Part shown: in pieces, positions 33,349 to 42,206 of the stretch
Numbering within the stretch: position 1 is the first letter of the stretch
Layout: each line of letters starts with the position of its first letter
Origin: Bacteroides sp.
GTDB taxonomy: Bacteria > Bacteroidota > Bacteroidia > Bacteroidales > Muribaculaceae
Assembly (NCBI GenBank): GCA_023665145.1
Contig: JAMPEM010000010.1
Coordinates: 1 to 64,000 of the forward strand
Reading direction: 5' to 3'
DNA length: 64,000 bases
Notes under the pieces: model-generated
Told to the model about the DNA's origin: nothing
The model's database searches: none
The model's input: the letters and a program-made list of their open reading frames with translations, nothing else
Made by a program: the position numbers and the translations under genes

Positions 33349-35745
33349 ATGACCGACCGTAGAAACCGTTATGACGATAACGATGCGTTCGCCCCTCGCT
33401 CAGGCAGAAAGACGAAACGCAATATGACTGTGATTAAATGGCTTTGGATCGCATTCCTCGCAATGGGATTCGCTATCTTTGTGATTTTCCTTCTTATCTA
33501 TAATGGAGTCATAGGATATATGCCCCCTATTGAGGAGATTGAAGATCCCCATAACTCTCAAGCTTCTGTAGTGTATGCCTCTGACGGCACTACTGAACTT
33601 GGCCGTTATTTCATATCATCCGGTAATCGTGTCCCGGTGGATTTTGATTCTATCTCCCAAAATGTGATAGATGCACTTATCGCCACTGAAGATGTGCGTT
33701 TTAAAGAACATTCCGGAATTGATTTCATGGCACTCGGCAGAACTGCCGTCAAAACATTGATGCTCCGTGACAAATCATCCGGAGGTGGCTCTACCATCAC
33801 ACAACAACTTGCAAAGCAATTATACTCTCAGCCTTCGCAAAATATACTCAAACGAGCCATGCAGAAGCCGATTGAATGGATGATTGCCATAAAGCTTGAG
33901 CGTTTCTACACCAAAGAGGAAATCATCACAATGTATCTCAATAGATTTGACTTCCTCAATAACGCAATCGGCATTAAGACAGCAGCATTTACTTATTACG
34001 GTAAACGCCCGGATCAACTCACCGTTCCCGAAGCAGCCACGCTGATAGGTATGCTGAAAAATCCATCATATTTCAACCCTCTGAGATATGAGGAACGTAC
34101 ACTGAACCGCCGCAATACAGTCATTGACCAGATGGTGAAGGCCGGTTATCTTTCGGAATCAGATGCTAATATCTATAAATCGCAACCGCTCGGTATCACA
34201 TTCCATAAAATGGATCGCAAAGAGGGTGGCGCTCCTTATTTCCGCGACTATATCCGATATATGCTTTTGGCAAAAAAACCGGAAAGACCCCGCCGCGATG
34301 ACTATAAAAGCACCAACTCCTGGAATGTCGCTTTAAGTAATTATAAGCACGACTCTGTCGCCTGGGAAGATAATCCCGTCTACGGTTGGATTGAGAAAAA
34401 TCCGAAACCGGACGGTTCTACATATGACCTTTACGAAGACGGCCTCAAGATATATTCCACCCTTGATCTGAGGATGCAATCCTATGCAGAAGATGCTGTC
34501 TATCAGCATGTGGGAGGTACACTTCAACCGATGTTCAATTCCGAAAGAAGCCACAGCAAATATTGGCCATACTCAGCAAGCTCCGGTGATATAAACGCTT
34601 CCGGACTTCAGCGCCTCATACGCAATGCCATCAAGCAAACTTATCGATACCGTATGATGAAGCAAGCCGGATGCTCCGACTCTGAAATTGAAAAAGCATT
34701 CCATACTCCCGAAAGAATGGTTCTCTTTGCATACGAAAGGAAAGCCGGTAAGCTTGTCCCCGGAACGGTAGAGAAAACCATGACACCGTATGACTCCCTC
34801 CTTTACATGAAATCCATACTTCGTTGCGGTATGATGGCAATGGATCCTGTGAACGGCTATATTAAAGCGTATGTTGGTGGCCCGGATTTCTCCCATTTCC
34901 AATATGACATGGTGTCACGTGCCCGACGCCAGGTCGGTTCTACAGCAAAACCGCTACTCTATGGCAGCGCTATGGATCAAGGAGAAACACCCTGTTCTGT
35001 AGTAGGAGGATTAACCCTTAAAGGTGCTCTGACTGCGTCAAACAACAACACATCACTAAGGTTAATCAATAAAACAGGTATCGCCCATTTCGCACAACAA
35101 ACACTCCCTCTCTTTGGAATATCCGGTTTGCTTCCTGCCAACCAGACACTCGCCCTCGGCTCGTTTGAAGCTTCGGTAAAAGATATGGTAGGAGCTTACT
35201 CAGCCTTTGCCAACAAGGGTCTTAGAGTAGACCCCGTATTTATAACCAGAATAGAAGATAATCAAGGGAATATTATTTACAGCGCCACACCGCATCGCAC
35301 CGAAGTACTCTCCGAAACAGCCTTCTATCAGAGTATAGACATGATGATGAGCGTTGTAAATAACGGTACCGGCCGACGTATCCGTGAATATGGTGTCACT
35401 GCTCAGATGGGTGGTAAAACAGGTACTACCAACGACAACTCTGATGCCTGGTTCATTGGTGTGCTCCCGGAACTTATAGCCGGAGCATGGGTTGGCGGTG
35501 AGGAAAGATACATCCATTTCCTTAATGGAAGTATCGGACAAGGTGCCGGTCAGGCACTTCCGATTATCGGAATGTTCCTGAAGAAAATATTTGATGACCC
35601 AAAACTGCCATATTCACAAGACACCAAATTCAAGTTCCCGGATGGATTTAAATTCTGCGGTGGTGGCGACTGGGGCGGTGGCGGAGGTGCTTCGACAGCC
35701 GTCGATGAACCCGTAGTGGAGGCTGTTGAAGGTGTCTTCGATTAG
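33349..35745 (+). CDS. Penicillin-binding protein 1A-type glycosyltransferase/transpeptidase
   Basis: 798 residues: cytosolic basic N-terminus, one helix (27-50), GT51 domain with E-D-V-R-F-K-E-H-S-G and STITQQLAKQLY, then the transpeptidase with S-T-A-K (nucleophile serine in VGSTAKPLLY), S-N-N and K-T-G-T-T-N. It polymerises and cross-links peptidoglycan. The C-terminus has a Gly-rich stretch (CGGGDWGGGGGAS). Confidence 0.95.
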   Translation: MTDRRNRYDDNDAFAPRSGRKTKRNMTVIKWLWIAFLAMGFAIFVIFLLIYNGVIGYMPPIEEIEDPHNSQASVVYASDGTTELGRYFISSGNRVPVDFDSISQNVIDALIATEDVRFKEHSGIDFMALGRTAVKTLMLRDKSSGGGSTITQQLAKQLYSQPSQNILKRAMQKPIEWMIAIKLERFYTKEEIITMYLNRFDFLNNAIGIKTAAFTYYGKRPDQLTVPEAATLIGMLKNPSYFNPLRYEERTLNRRNTVIDQMVKAGYLSESDANIYKSQPLGITFHKMDRKEGGAPYFRDYIRYMLLAKKPERPRRDDYKSTNSWNVALSNYKHDSVAWEDNPVYGWIEKNPKPDGSTYDLYEDGLKIYSTLDLRMQSYAEDAVYQHVGGTLQPMFNSERSHSKYWPYSASSGDINASGLQRLIRNAIKQTYRYRMMKQAGCSDSEIEKAFHTPERMVLFAYERKAGKLVPGTVEKTMTPYDSLLYMKSILRCGMMAMDPVNGYIKAYVGGPDFSHFQYDMVSRARRQVGSTAKPLLYGSAMDQGETPCSVVGGLTLKGALTASNNNTSLRLINKTGIAHFAQQTLPLFGISGLLPANQTLALGSFEASVKDMVGAYSAFANKGLRVDPVFITRIEDNQGNIIYSATPHRTEVLSETAFYQSIDMMMSVVNNGTGRRIREYGVTAQMGGKTGTTNDNSDAWFIGVLPELIAGAWVGGEERYIHFLNGSIGQGAGQALPIIGMFLKKIFDDPKLPYSQDTKFKFPDGFKFCGGGDWGGGGGASTAVDEPVVEAVEGVFD

Positions 35746-35862
35746 ATTCAGTGAAAAGATGGAATGTAATTAAAAGCATTTGGTTTATATAAAATATACG
35801 CATATAACAAAAGCTACCATGCGAAAATTAAAGATTTTTTTCGTCAGATAAAAAAAAATGCG

Positions 35863-35870
35863 TAAATTTG
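35863..35870 (+). promoter_or_regulatory. -7 box of the pycB-like gene
   Basis: TAAATTTG, 49 nt before the start codon; the -33 region is T-rich without a clear TTTG. Confidence 0.55.
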
Positions 35871-35918
35871 CACTCATACAGAACGTTAAAAGAAATAACA
35901 CTTAAAAACACAATATCG

Positions 35919-37817
35919 ATGAGCAGAAAACTCAAAATCAGAGACCTTACCCTTCGTGACGGGCAGCAGTCTCTCTTTGCTACCCGTATGAAGCAGGAGA
36001 ATATCGACAAACTTCTTCCGCTTTATCGCGATGCTAAATTCTACATCATGGAAGTATGGGGTGGTGCTGTGCCCGACTCCGTAATGCGTTATCTGGGAGA
36101 ATCTCCCTGGGATCGTCTTCGCGCTTGCTCAAAAGCTATGAAGGGCATTTCCCTTCTCTCGGCTCTTTCTCGCGGACGTAATCTTTTCGGTTATGTGCCT
36201 TATCCGGATTATGTGCTTGAAGGTTTCTACAAAGAAGCTATAAAGAATGGCCTCAATGTGATGCGTATCTTTGATGCACTTAACGACATCGACAATATCC
36301 GCGAATCGATTCGCCTCATCAACGAACTCGGCGGCATCTCGGACGCAGCTGTATGTTACACCGTAGACCCCAAGGATGAACCTAAAGCTCCCGCAAAGAA
36401 GAAAGGATTCTTCGCCCGACTTTTCGGAGGTAAAGACGAACCCGCAGTTGCAGAGAAAATCTTCACCGATGACTATTTCGTATCTAAAGCTGTAGAGATG
36501 GAACGTATCGGGGCCAAGATGATTACTCTTAAGGATATGGCCGGGTTGGTTAATCCCTCACGTATTTTCACCCTTATGCCGAAACTCAAACAGGCTCTTA
36601 AGGTAGATGTTGATTTCCATACTCACTGTACTCCCGGATATGGTCTCGCTTCGGTCTTGACTGCTATTATTAAAGGTGTTGACATTGTAGATACCAATAT
36701 CTGGTGGTTCGGCGGCGGTTCAGCAGCTCCGGCAATCGAGCTTGTGTGGATTTTCTGTCAGAAACTCGGCATAGAAGTAGATGTAAATATGGATGCTGTG
36801 GCAAAAATTCGTCAAGAACTCAAAGACGCCCGTAAAGCACTTTCTGATTTCGACCTCAATAAGGACAAATGGCCTAACGATTTCGATGAGTTCTATAAGA
36901 ACATGCCTAAAGATATTGATGCTGAATTTGACCGTGCCATCCAAGCAGCTTCAAGCAACGATGAAGAGACACTCCTCGACGCTTGCCACAAGATTGAGAA
37001 ATATTTCGGTTTCCCCAAACCTAACGAACTTGTAAAGAACGCTGAGGTGCCCGGAGGTATGTACTCCAATATGGTTGCCAATCTTCGCGCTCTAAAGGCT
37101 GAAGATGTGCTTGATGAAGCTATGGCGCTCATCCCCAAAGTGCGTCGTGATGCAGGTCTTGTGCCTCTTGTGACTCCGACAAGCCAGATTGTAGGATCGC
37201 AAGCTGTAGCTGTAGCTCTTGACCGCCGTAAAGGTGTAGCTGACTATACGAATAAGAACAATCAGTTTATTTCACTCGTTAAGGGTGAATATGGTCATAC
37301 TCCTGTTGCTGTGGATCCCTCATTCCGTGCTCAAATCACAGGCAGTCCGGAAGAGAAACCTTATGATGTAAGCAGTTATCGCAAACCTGCAAATCCCACA
37401 CTTCCCGAATATGGCGATGTGCCTTTAGCAAGCAATGAAGAGGAGATGCTCCTTCTTGAGCTTCTCCCGGCTGTAGCCACCGGTTTCCTCAAAAACAAAA
37501 GAAAAGCTGAATATGAGGCTAAACAGGCTTCCGCTCCCAAAGTAGAGGCACCTAAAGCTGAAGCATCAAAAGCTGAAGCACCCAAGAAAGAAGAAACATT
37601 TACCGGCCCCGTGCTCCGTGCGCCAATGGGTGGTACAGTACTCGAAATCAAAGCTAAACCCGGCGATAAAATCAACATGGGTGATGTAGTAATCATTTAC
37701 GAAGCCATGAAGATGGAAAATGATCTCACCTCAGATGTAGCCGGTACAGTGAAACGTGTCCTCGTAAATGAGAATGACGTCATAGGTACAGACCAACCAC
37801 TTATCGAGTTTGAATAA
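35919..37817 (+). CDS. Biotin-dependent oxaloacetate decarboxylase alpha / pyruvate carboxylase subunit B
   Basis: 632 residues from the ATG at 35919 (an earlier in-frame ATG overlaps the promoter). HMGL-like carboxyltransferase barrel (LTLRDGQQS, metal-site D14; carbamylated-lysine motif MITLKDMAG, K205; DFHTHCTPG), PYC_OADA domain, Ala/Lys/Glu-rich linker of repeated APKAE words, and a biotinyl domain with E-A-M-K-M (K598). It carries CO2 between biotin and pyruvate/oxaloacetate. No beta or gamma subunit is nearby, so the partner is elsewhere. Residues 151-180 form an extra Lys/Pro loop with GFFARLFGG that I do not expect in the core fold. Confidence 0.9.
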   Translation: MSRKLKIRDLTLRDGQQSLFATRMKQENIDKLLPLYRDAKFYIMEVWGGAVPDSVMRYLGESPWDRLRACSKAMKGISLLSALSRGRNLFGYVPYPDYVLEGFYKEAIKNGLNVMRIFDALNDIDNIRESIRLINELGGISDAAVCYTVDPKDEPKAPAKKKGFFARLFGGKDEPAVAEKIFTDDYFVSKAVEMERIGAKMITLKDMAGLVNPSRIFTLMPKLKQALKVDVDFHTHCTPGYGLASVLTAIIKGVDIVDTNIWWFGGGSAAPAIELVWIFCQKLGIEVDVNMDAVAKIRQELKDARKALSDFDLNKDKWPNDFDEFYKNMPKDIDAEFDRAIQAASSNDEETLLDACHKIEKYFGFPKPNELVKNAEVPGGMYSNMVANLRALKAEDVLDEAMALIPKVRRDAGLVPLVTPTSQIVGSQAVAVALDRRKGVADYTNKNNQFISLVKGEYGHTPVAVDPSFRAQITGSPEEKPYDVSSYRKPANPTLPEYGDVPLASNEEEMLLLELLPAVATGFLKNKRKAEYEAKQASAPKVEAPKAEASKAEAPKKEETFTGPVLRAPMGGTVLEIKAKPGDKINMGDVVIIYEAMKMENDLTSDVAGTVKRVLVNENDVIGTDQPLIEFE

Positions 37818-37876
37818 TAGAAGTAAAAAACTCGCGGCATTTGCCTGATTCGAGCATTTACTTATTAAGTTTATTT

Positions 37877-37905
37877 AGAGTCCGGAACTTTATGCTCCGG
37901 GCTCT
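37877..37905 (+). terminator. Terminator of the pycB-like gene
   Basis: AGAGTCCGGA (37877-37886) / TCCGGGCTCT (37896-37905), 60 nt after the stop; weak U tract. The rest of 37818-38002 holds no gene. Confidence 0.6.
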
Positions 37906-38002
37906 AATTGCTCAATGAGCCTTCTAAGGAAAAGAGGTGTGGTAAGAAGAATGCCTATTGTACTTGATATTGGAAACTTTCGACACAAAAAACAAAAAAT
38001 AC

Positions 38003-38033
38003 TTGCGTAGACAGGATTTTTTTTGTAATTTTG
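38003..38033 (+). promoter_or_regulatory. Promoter of rpmE2
   Basis: TTG (38003-38005), 20 nt, TAATTTTG (38026-38033). Confidence 0.8.
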
Positions 38034-38036
38034 CAA

Positions 38037-38110
38037 GCCAAACGGTGGGATCGCGACCTGCCGTTACCGACTCAGCCAAGATTCGGGCAAATAACTTTTT
38101 AAAATACTGC
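38037..38110 (+). promoter_or_regulatory. Structured 5' leader of rpmE2 (candidate r-protein leader)
   Basis: Two adjacent hairpins, AACGG...CCGTT (38041-38065) and CCGA...TCGG (38067-38086), bracketed by GCC (38037-38039) and GGC (38085-38087), can form a compact three-way junction in the roughly 75 nt between promoter and start. Such a fold upstream of a single ribosomal protein gene suggests autoregulation. Confidence 0.4.
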
Positions 38111-38118
38111 AGATTAAA

Positions 38119-38373
38119 ATGAAAAAAGACATTCATCCCTCCAATTATCGCGAGGTAGTGTTTAAAGATATGTCTAATGACGAGACATTCATCACTCGCT
38201 CTACCGTAGCTTCTAAGGAGACTATCGTTATCGATGGAAAAGAGTATCCATTGGTAAAGCTTGAAATTACCAGCTCTTCTCACCCGTTCTTTACCGGCAA
38301 ACAGAAACTTGTGGACACTGCCGGTCGTGTGGACAAATTCCGCAGTCGCTACGGAAATCGCAACAAAAAGTGA
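38119..38373 (+). CDS. rpmE2: 50S ribosomal protein L31 type B (zinc-free)
   Basis: 84 residues, L31 fold ([40 protein letters not shown]). It has no cysteine, so it is the C- form that does not bind zinc. Monocistronic with its own promoter and terminator. Confidence 0.95.
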   Translation: MKKDIHPSNYREVVFKDMSNDETFITRSTVASKETIVIDGKEYPLVKLEITSSSHPFFTGKQKLVDTAGRVDKFRSRYGNRNKK

Positions 38374-38395
38374 TTTCAATCACAAAAATAAATGG

Positions 38396-38424
38396 TCCGG
38401 TCATGACGATGACCGGATTTTTTA
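38396..38424 (+). terminator. Terminator of rpmE2
   Basis: TCCGGTCAT (38396-38404), GACG loop, ATGACCGGA (38409-38417), then six U: a strong intrinsic terminator. Confidence 0.9.
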
Positions 38425-38509
38425 TTTACTTTATTTCAGCAAATGTATTATTAATATATTGCTTCTTACGATTCGAAAACATTCGGGACGCACTAAACAA
38501 CCTATATAT

Positions 38510-39301
38510 ATGATTCCAATGAGGCATATTTTGCACATAATAGTTCTGCTTATATTAATGCTTTGTGCTTGCAATCACGCTTCGTCCTCTTCCGATAACC
38601 GCGATGAGAAACAGATTCAACTTCGCAAACATATTTTGTCATATTGGGATACAATTGACATCTGCTCACAACAAAAAAGCAGCCTTGAACAACATTTTGT
38701 GGATTTCTTGTACCTGACTCAACACCTTGACTCTATATATAGGCAGGAATGTTGGAAAGTTCTGAACGAAAAATTCCCGGGAGAGGCTCCTATAAACACC
38801 GTAGTGTACTATCTCTCTGATCAAAAGTCACCCATTTATTCCCCCAATCTTTTGGAAGATTATCTTTCGGGTACTCTTGCTCTGCTTGCGAAAGATGATA
38901 ATAGGCGCCATCGTGTCAAATATCTCCTTGATAATATTAAGAAGAATAAGATAGGAAGCAAAATCGAGGATCTTGATCTTCTAAAAAATAAGAATAAGTG
39001 TTCGCTTCATTCTTTGATTAAACAGTCGGGTAAAAAAGTAGTAATAATATTTTATGACCCCGATTGCCATGAATGTGATCAATTGCTGTCATACCTTTCA
39101 GTTCATAACATCCCACAACACCAAATTATAGCCATCTCTATTGGGAAAAGCGAAAAGACATTGCCGTCAGCATGGATAACAGCGCGCGTGTCCGACCCAA
39201 TTCAGCTTGATGACAGATATTACCTTAACACTATTCCTGCTGTTTTTGTGGTTGATACAGATTATACCGTACTCTCTCATGAGATTCAAGAACAGCCCTG
39301 A
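38510..39301 (+). CDS. Thioredoxin-like lipoprotein (DUF5106-like)
   Basis: 263 residues from the ATG at 38510 (an ATG at 38519 is equally possible). Lipoprotein signal ending in LMLCAC. A helical N-terminal region precedes a thioredoxin-like fold with a C-H-E-C redox motif after FYDPD and the cis-proline region NTIPAVFVVD. It resembles Bacteroidota periplasmic disulfide proteins with DUF5106. Periplasmic redox role inferred. An earlier in-frame start inside rpmE2 is not used. Confidence 0.8.
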   Translation: MIPMRHILHIIVLLILMLCACNHASSSSDNRDEKQIQLRKHILSYWDTIDICSQQKSSLEQHFVDFLYLTQHLDSIYRQECWKVLNEKFPGEAPINTVVYYLSDQKSPIYSPNLLEDYLSGTLALLAKDDNRRHRVKYLLDNIKKNKIGSKIEDLDLLKNKNKCSLHSLIKQSGKKVVIIFYDPDCHECDQLLSYLSVHNIPQHQIIAISIGKSEKTLPSAWITARVSDPIQLDDRYYLNTIPAVFVVDTDYTVLSHEIQEQP

Positions 39302-39351
39302 TAGATACCCGAGGAAGAATTAACCATTTTGCGCAAAACTAAAAATGTAAA

Positions 39352-39388
39352 AAAATATCCGGAAAATTTTCTTTTTCGGATATTTTTG
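39352..39388 (+). terminator. Terminator of the thioredoxin-like gene
   Basis: AAAAATATCCG / CGGATATTTTT with a 15-nt loop, ending in five T. Confidence 0.8.
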
Positions 39389-39390
39389 AC

Positions 39391-39481
39391 GAACTTTGCA
39401 ATTGAAAAAATTTCTAAAACATACAAACAATAAAACTCTGATATCACGTAACGTGAAAAAATATTTTGGATGCAAAATATT
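39391..39481 (+). promoter_or_regulatory. nrdJ upstream region with inverted repeats
   Basis: A promoter-like GAACTTTG (39391-39398) lies after the terminator. The long leader contains TCACGT-A-ACGTGA (39444-39456), a perfect operator-like inverted repeat, and AATATTTT/AAAATATT (39460-39481). No B12-box and no NrdR box were recognised. Confidence 0.45.
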
Positions 39482-39573
39482 GGTAATTAATTGAATATAT
39501 TTATCCTTAGGTGTTGTCCTATTTGTGTATCTGAAATGTTATGACAAGTGTGTGATGTCCAAATATTTTAATA

Positions 39574-42123
39574 ATGTCTACAGAATCAACCACAAAGTCT
39601 ACTTATACATACGATGAGGCTTTTGAAGCATCTCGCGAATATTTTCATGGAGATGAATTGGCAGCTCGTGTATGGGCAAGCAAATATGCCCTGAAAGACT
39701 CTTTCGGAAATCTCTTTGAAAAAACACCGGATGATATGCATCATCGCATAGCTGCCGAAATAGCGCGTATTGAGAATAAGTATCCCAATCCGATGACGCA
39801 AGATGAGGTGTTCAGTCTTCTCAAAGATTTTAAATATATTGTGCCACAAGGAAGTCCGATGGCCGGTATAGGAAATGATTTGCAGGTTGGTTCACTTTCC
39901 AATTGCTTCGTAATAGGTCTTGATGGGAAACCTGACTCTTATGGCGGAATCATTAAGATAGATGAAGAACAAGTGCAATTGATGAAACGACGCGGCGGTG
40001 TAGGGCATGACCTCTCACACATTCGCCCAAAAGGTACACCGGTGAAAAATTCAGCACTTACATCTACAGGGCTCGTACCCTTCATGGAGAGGTACAGTAA
40101 TTCAACCCGTGAAGTAGCTCAAGATGGACGCCGTGGTGCATTAATGCTGTCTGTAAGCATCAAGCATCCCGACTCTGAACGTTTCATTGATGCAAAGATG
40201 ACTGAAGGGAAGGTGACAGGTGCCAATGTCTCAGTACGTATAGATGACGAATTTATGAAGTCCGCCATCGAAGATCGTACTTATAATTTCTGTTATCCTG
40301 TGGATGCTGCGCAACCTGATACAGTCAGAGAGGGAAGTGCTAAAGAGCTTTGGGGAAAAATTGTGCATAACGCATGGAAAAGTGCTGAACCCGGTGTGCT
40401 CTTCTGGGATACAATAACCCGGGAATCAGTACCCGATTGTTATGCTGATTTAGGATTCCAAACCATCTCAACCAATCCATGTGGCGAAATTCCTCTGTGC
40501 CCTTATGACAGCTGCCGTTTAGTAGCAATCAATCTTTACAGCTATGTAGAGAATCCTTTTACCTCGGAAGCAAAATTCAATTTTGATCTTTTCCGCAAAC
40601 ATGTGGCAAAAGCTCAAAGAATAATGGACGATATAATTGACCTCGAAATGGAAAAAATCGATCTCATAATTGAGAAGATTAAATCAGATCCGGAAACGGA
40701 CGAGGTGAAGAATACAGAGCTGAACCTCTGGCGCAAAATTCGCACTAAAACATTAATGGGTCGCAGAACCGGCTGTGGCACTACCGGTGAAGGAGATATG
40801 ATTGCTGCAATGGGTTTACGTTATGGCACTCCGGAAGCCACGGCTTTCGCTGTAGAAGTGCACAAGGCTCTTGCCCTTGCTTATTATGCAGCCTCCGTTC
40901 AGATGGCTGAAGAACGAGGTGCGTTTGAAATTTACGATGCAGAACGTGAGAAGAACAATCCTTTTATCCTCCGAATCAAGGAGGAACATCCGGCGCTGTA
41001 TGAAAGAATGGTGAAATCCGGCAGACGTAACATTGCCTGTCTGACAATTGCTCCCACCGGTACAACTTCTCTGATGACACAAACGACCTCCGGAATAGAA
41101 CCGGTCTTCCTTCCGGTGTATAAACGCCGCAGAAAAGTTAATCCTAATGATGCGAACGTTTCAATCGATTTTATTGATGAAGTGGGCGATGCTTTCGAAG
41201 AATATATCGTTTATCACCATAAATTCCTTGAATGGATGCGTATCAATGGGATTGAGGCTAAAAAGAATATGACGGTTGAAGAGATTGATGAACTTGTCAA
41301 AAAATCACCATATTATAAAGCTACTTCCAATGATGTTGACTGGCTTGAGAAGGTGAGAATGCAGGGTGCCGTGCAGAAATGGGTGGACCACAGCATTTCA
41401 GTGACAATCAATCTTCCCAACGATGTGAGCGAAGAGCTTGTCGGTAGTCTATATGTCGAGGCGTGGAAAGCGGGATGCAAAGGGTGTACCGTATATCGTG
41501 ACGGCTCAAGAAATAATGTGCTTGAATCAGTCAGCAAAACCACTCTCAAAGAGGTACTCATCGCTAACCCGGAACATGTGGCAAAACGTCCGGTTGAGCT
41601 TGAAGCAGACGTCGTAAGATTCCAAAACAACAAAGAAAAATGGATTGCTTTTGTAGGTCTTGCCGACGGCAAACCGTACGAAATTTTTACCGGTCTGGCT
41701 GATGATGAAGATGGAATCTTCTGTCCCAAAAGTGTCAACCATGGCAAGATTATTAAAGCTACCGCTGAAGACGGCCGCAAAAGATATGACTTCCAGTTTA
41801 TTAATAAGCGAGGCTACAAAACGACCATTGAGGGCCTTTCAGAAAAATTTAATCCGGAATTCTGGAATTATGCCAAATTGATTTCAGGTGTGCTCAGATA
41901 TGGTATGCCCATTGACCAGGTACTCAAACTTGTAGGAGGGCTGGAACTCGATTCAACAAGTATCAACACATGGAAAAACGGAGTGGAAAGGGCTCTTAAG
42001 AAATATATTCCAAACGGCACGAATGCTGCCGGACAGAAATGTCCTCATTGTGGAGCTGAAACACTTATCTACCAGGAGGGATGCTTAATCTGCACGAGTT
42101 GTGGCACAAGCAAATGTGGATAA
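39574..42123 (+). CDS. nrdJ: Adenosylcobalamin-dependent (class II) ribonucleotide reductase
   Basis: 849 residues. Ten-stranded barrel motifs: SLSNCFVIG with the first redox cysteine, NPCGEIPLCPYDSC with the radical cysteine and catalytic glutamate, GTTGEGDMIAA, and PTGTTSL for phosphate binding. C-terminal zinc ribbon (KCPHCGAE...CTSCG). It makes deoxyribonucleotides with cobalamin and works with or without oxygen. Confidence 0.95.
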   Translation: MSTESTTKSTYTYDEAFEASREYFHGDELAARVWASKYALKDSFGNLFEKTPDDMHHRIAAEIARIENKYPNPMTQDEVFSLLKDFKYIVPQGSPMAGIGNDLQVGSLSNCFVIGLDGKPDSYGGIIKIDEEQVQLMKRRGGVGHDLSHIRPKGTPVKNSALTSTGLVPFMERYSNSTREVAQDGRRGALMLSVSIKHPDSERFIDAKMTEGKVTGANVSVRIDDEFMKSAIEDRTYNFCYPVDAAQPDTVREGSAKELWGKIVHNAWKSAEPGVLFWDTITRESVPDCYADLGFQTISTNPCGEIPLCPYDSCRLVAINLYSYVENPFTSEAKFNFDLFRKHVAKAQRIMDDIIDLEMEKIDLIIEKIKSDPETDEVKNTELNLWRKIRTKTLMGRRTGCGTTGEGDMIAAMGLRYGTPEATAFAVEVHKALALAYYAASVQMAEERGAFEIYDAEREKNNPFILRIKEEHPALYERMVKSGRRNIACLTIAPTGTTSLMTQTTSGIEPVFLPVYKRRRKVNPNDANVSIDFIDEVGDAFEEYIVYHHKFLEWMRINGIEAKKNMTVEEIDELVKKSPYYKATSNDVDWLEKVRMQGAVQKWVDHSISVTINLPNDVSEELVGSLYVEAWKAGCKGCTVYRDGSRNNVLESVSKTTLKEVLIANPEHVAKRPVELEADVVRFQNNKEKWIAFVGLADGKPYEIFTGLADDEDGIFCPKSVNHGKIIKATAEDGRKRYDFQFINKRGYKTTIEGLSEKFNPEFWNYAKLISGVLRYGMPIDQVLKLVGGLELDSTSINTWKNGVERALKKYIPNGTNAAGQKCPHCGAETLIYQEGCLICTSCGTSKCG

Positions 42124-42206
42124 TGTGGTGACCAAATCCCAATCTGATTTGTTAAGTAAATAATAGCCCAATAATTATATTTTTATATTCTTCTCATAAC
42201 ACTGAC

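Noticed and set aside
39302..39573. Cobalamin riboswitch before nrdJ
   Set aside because: No B12-box or multibranch core could be recognised.
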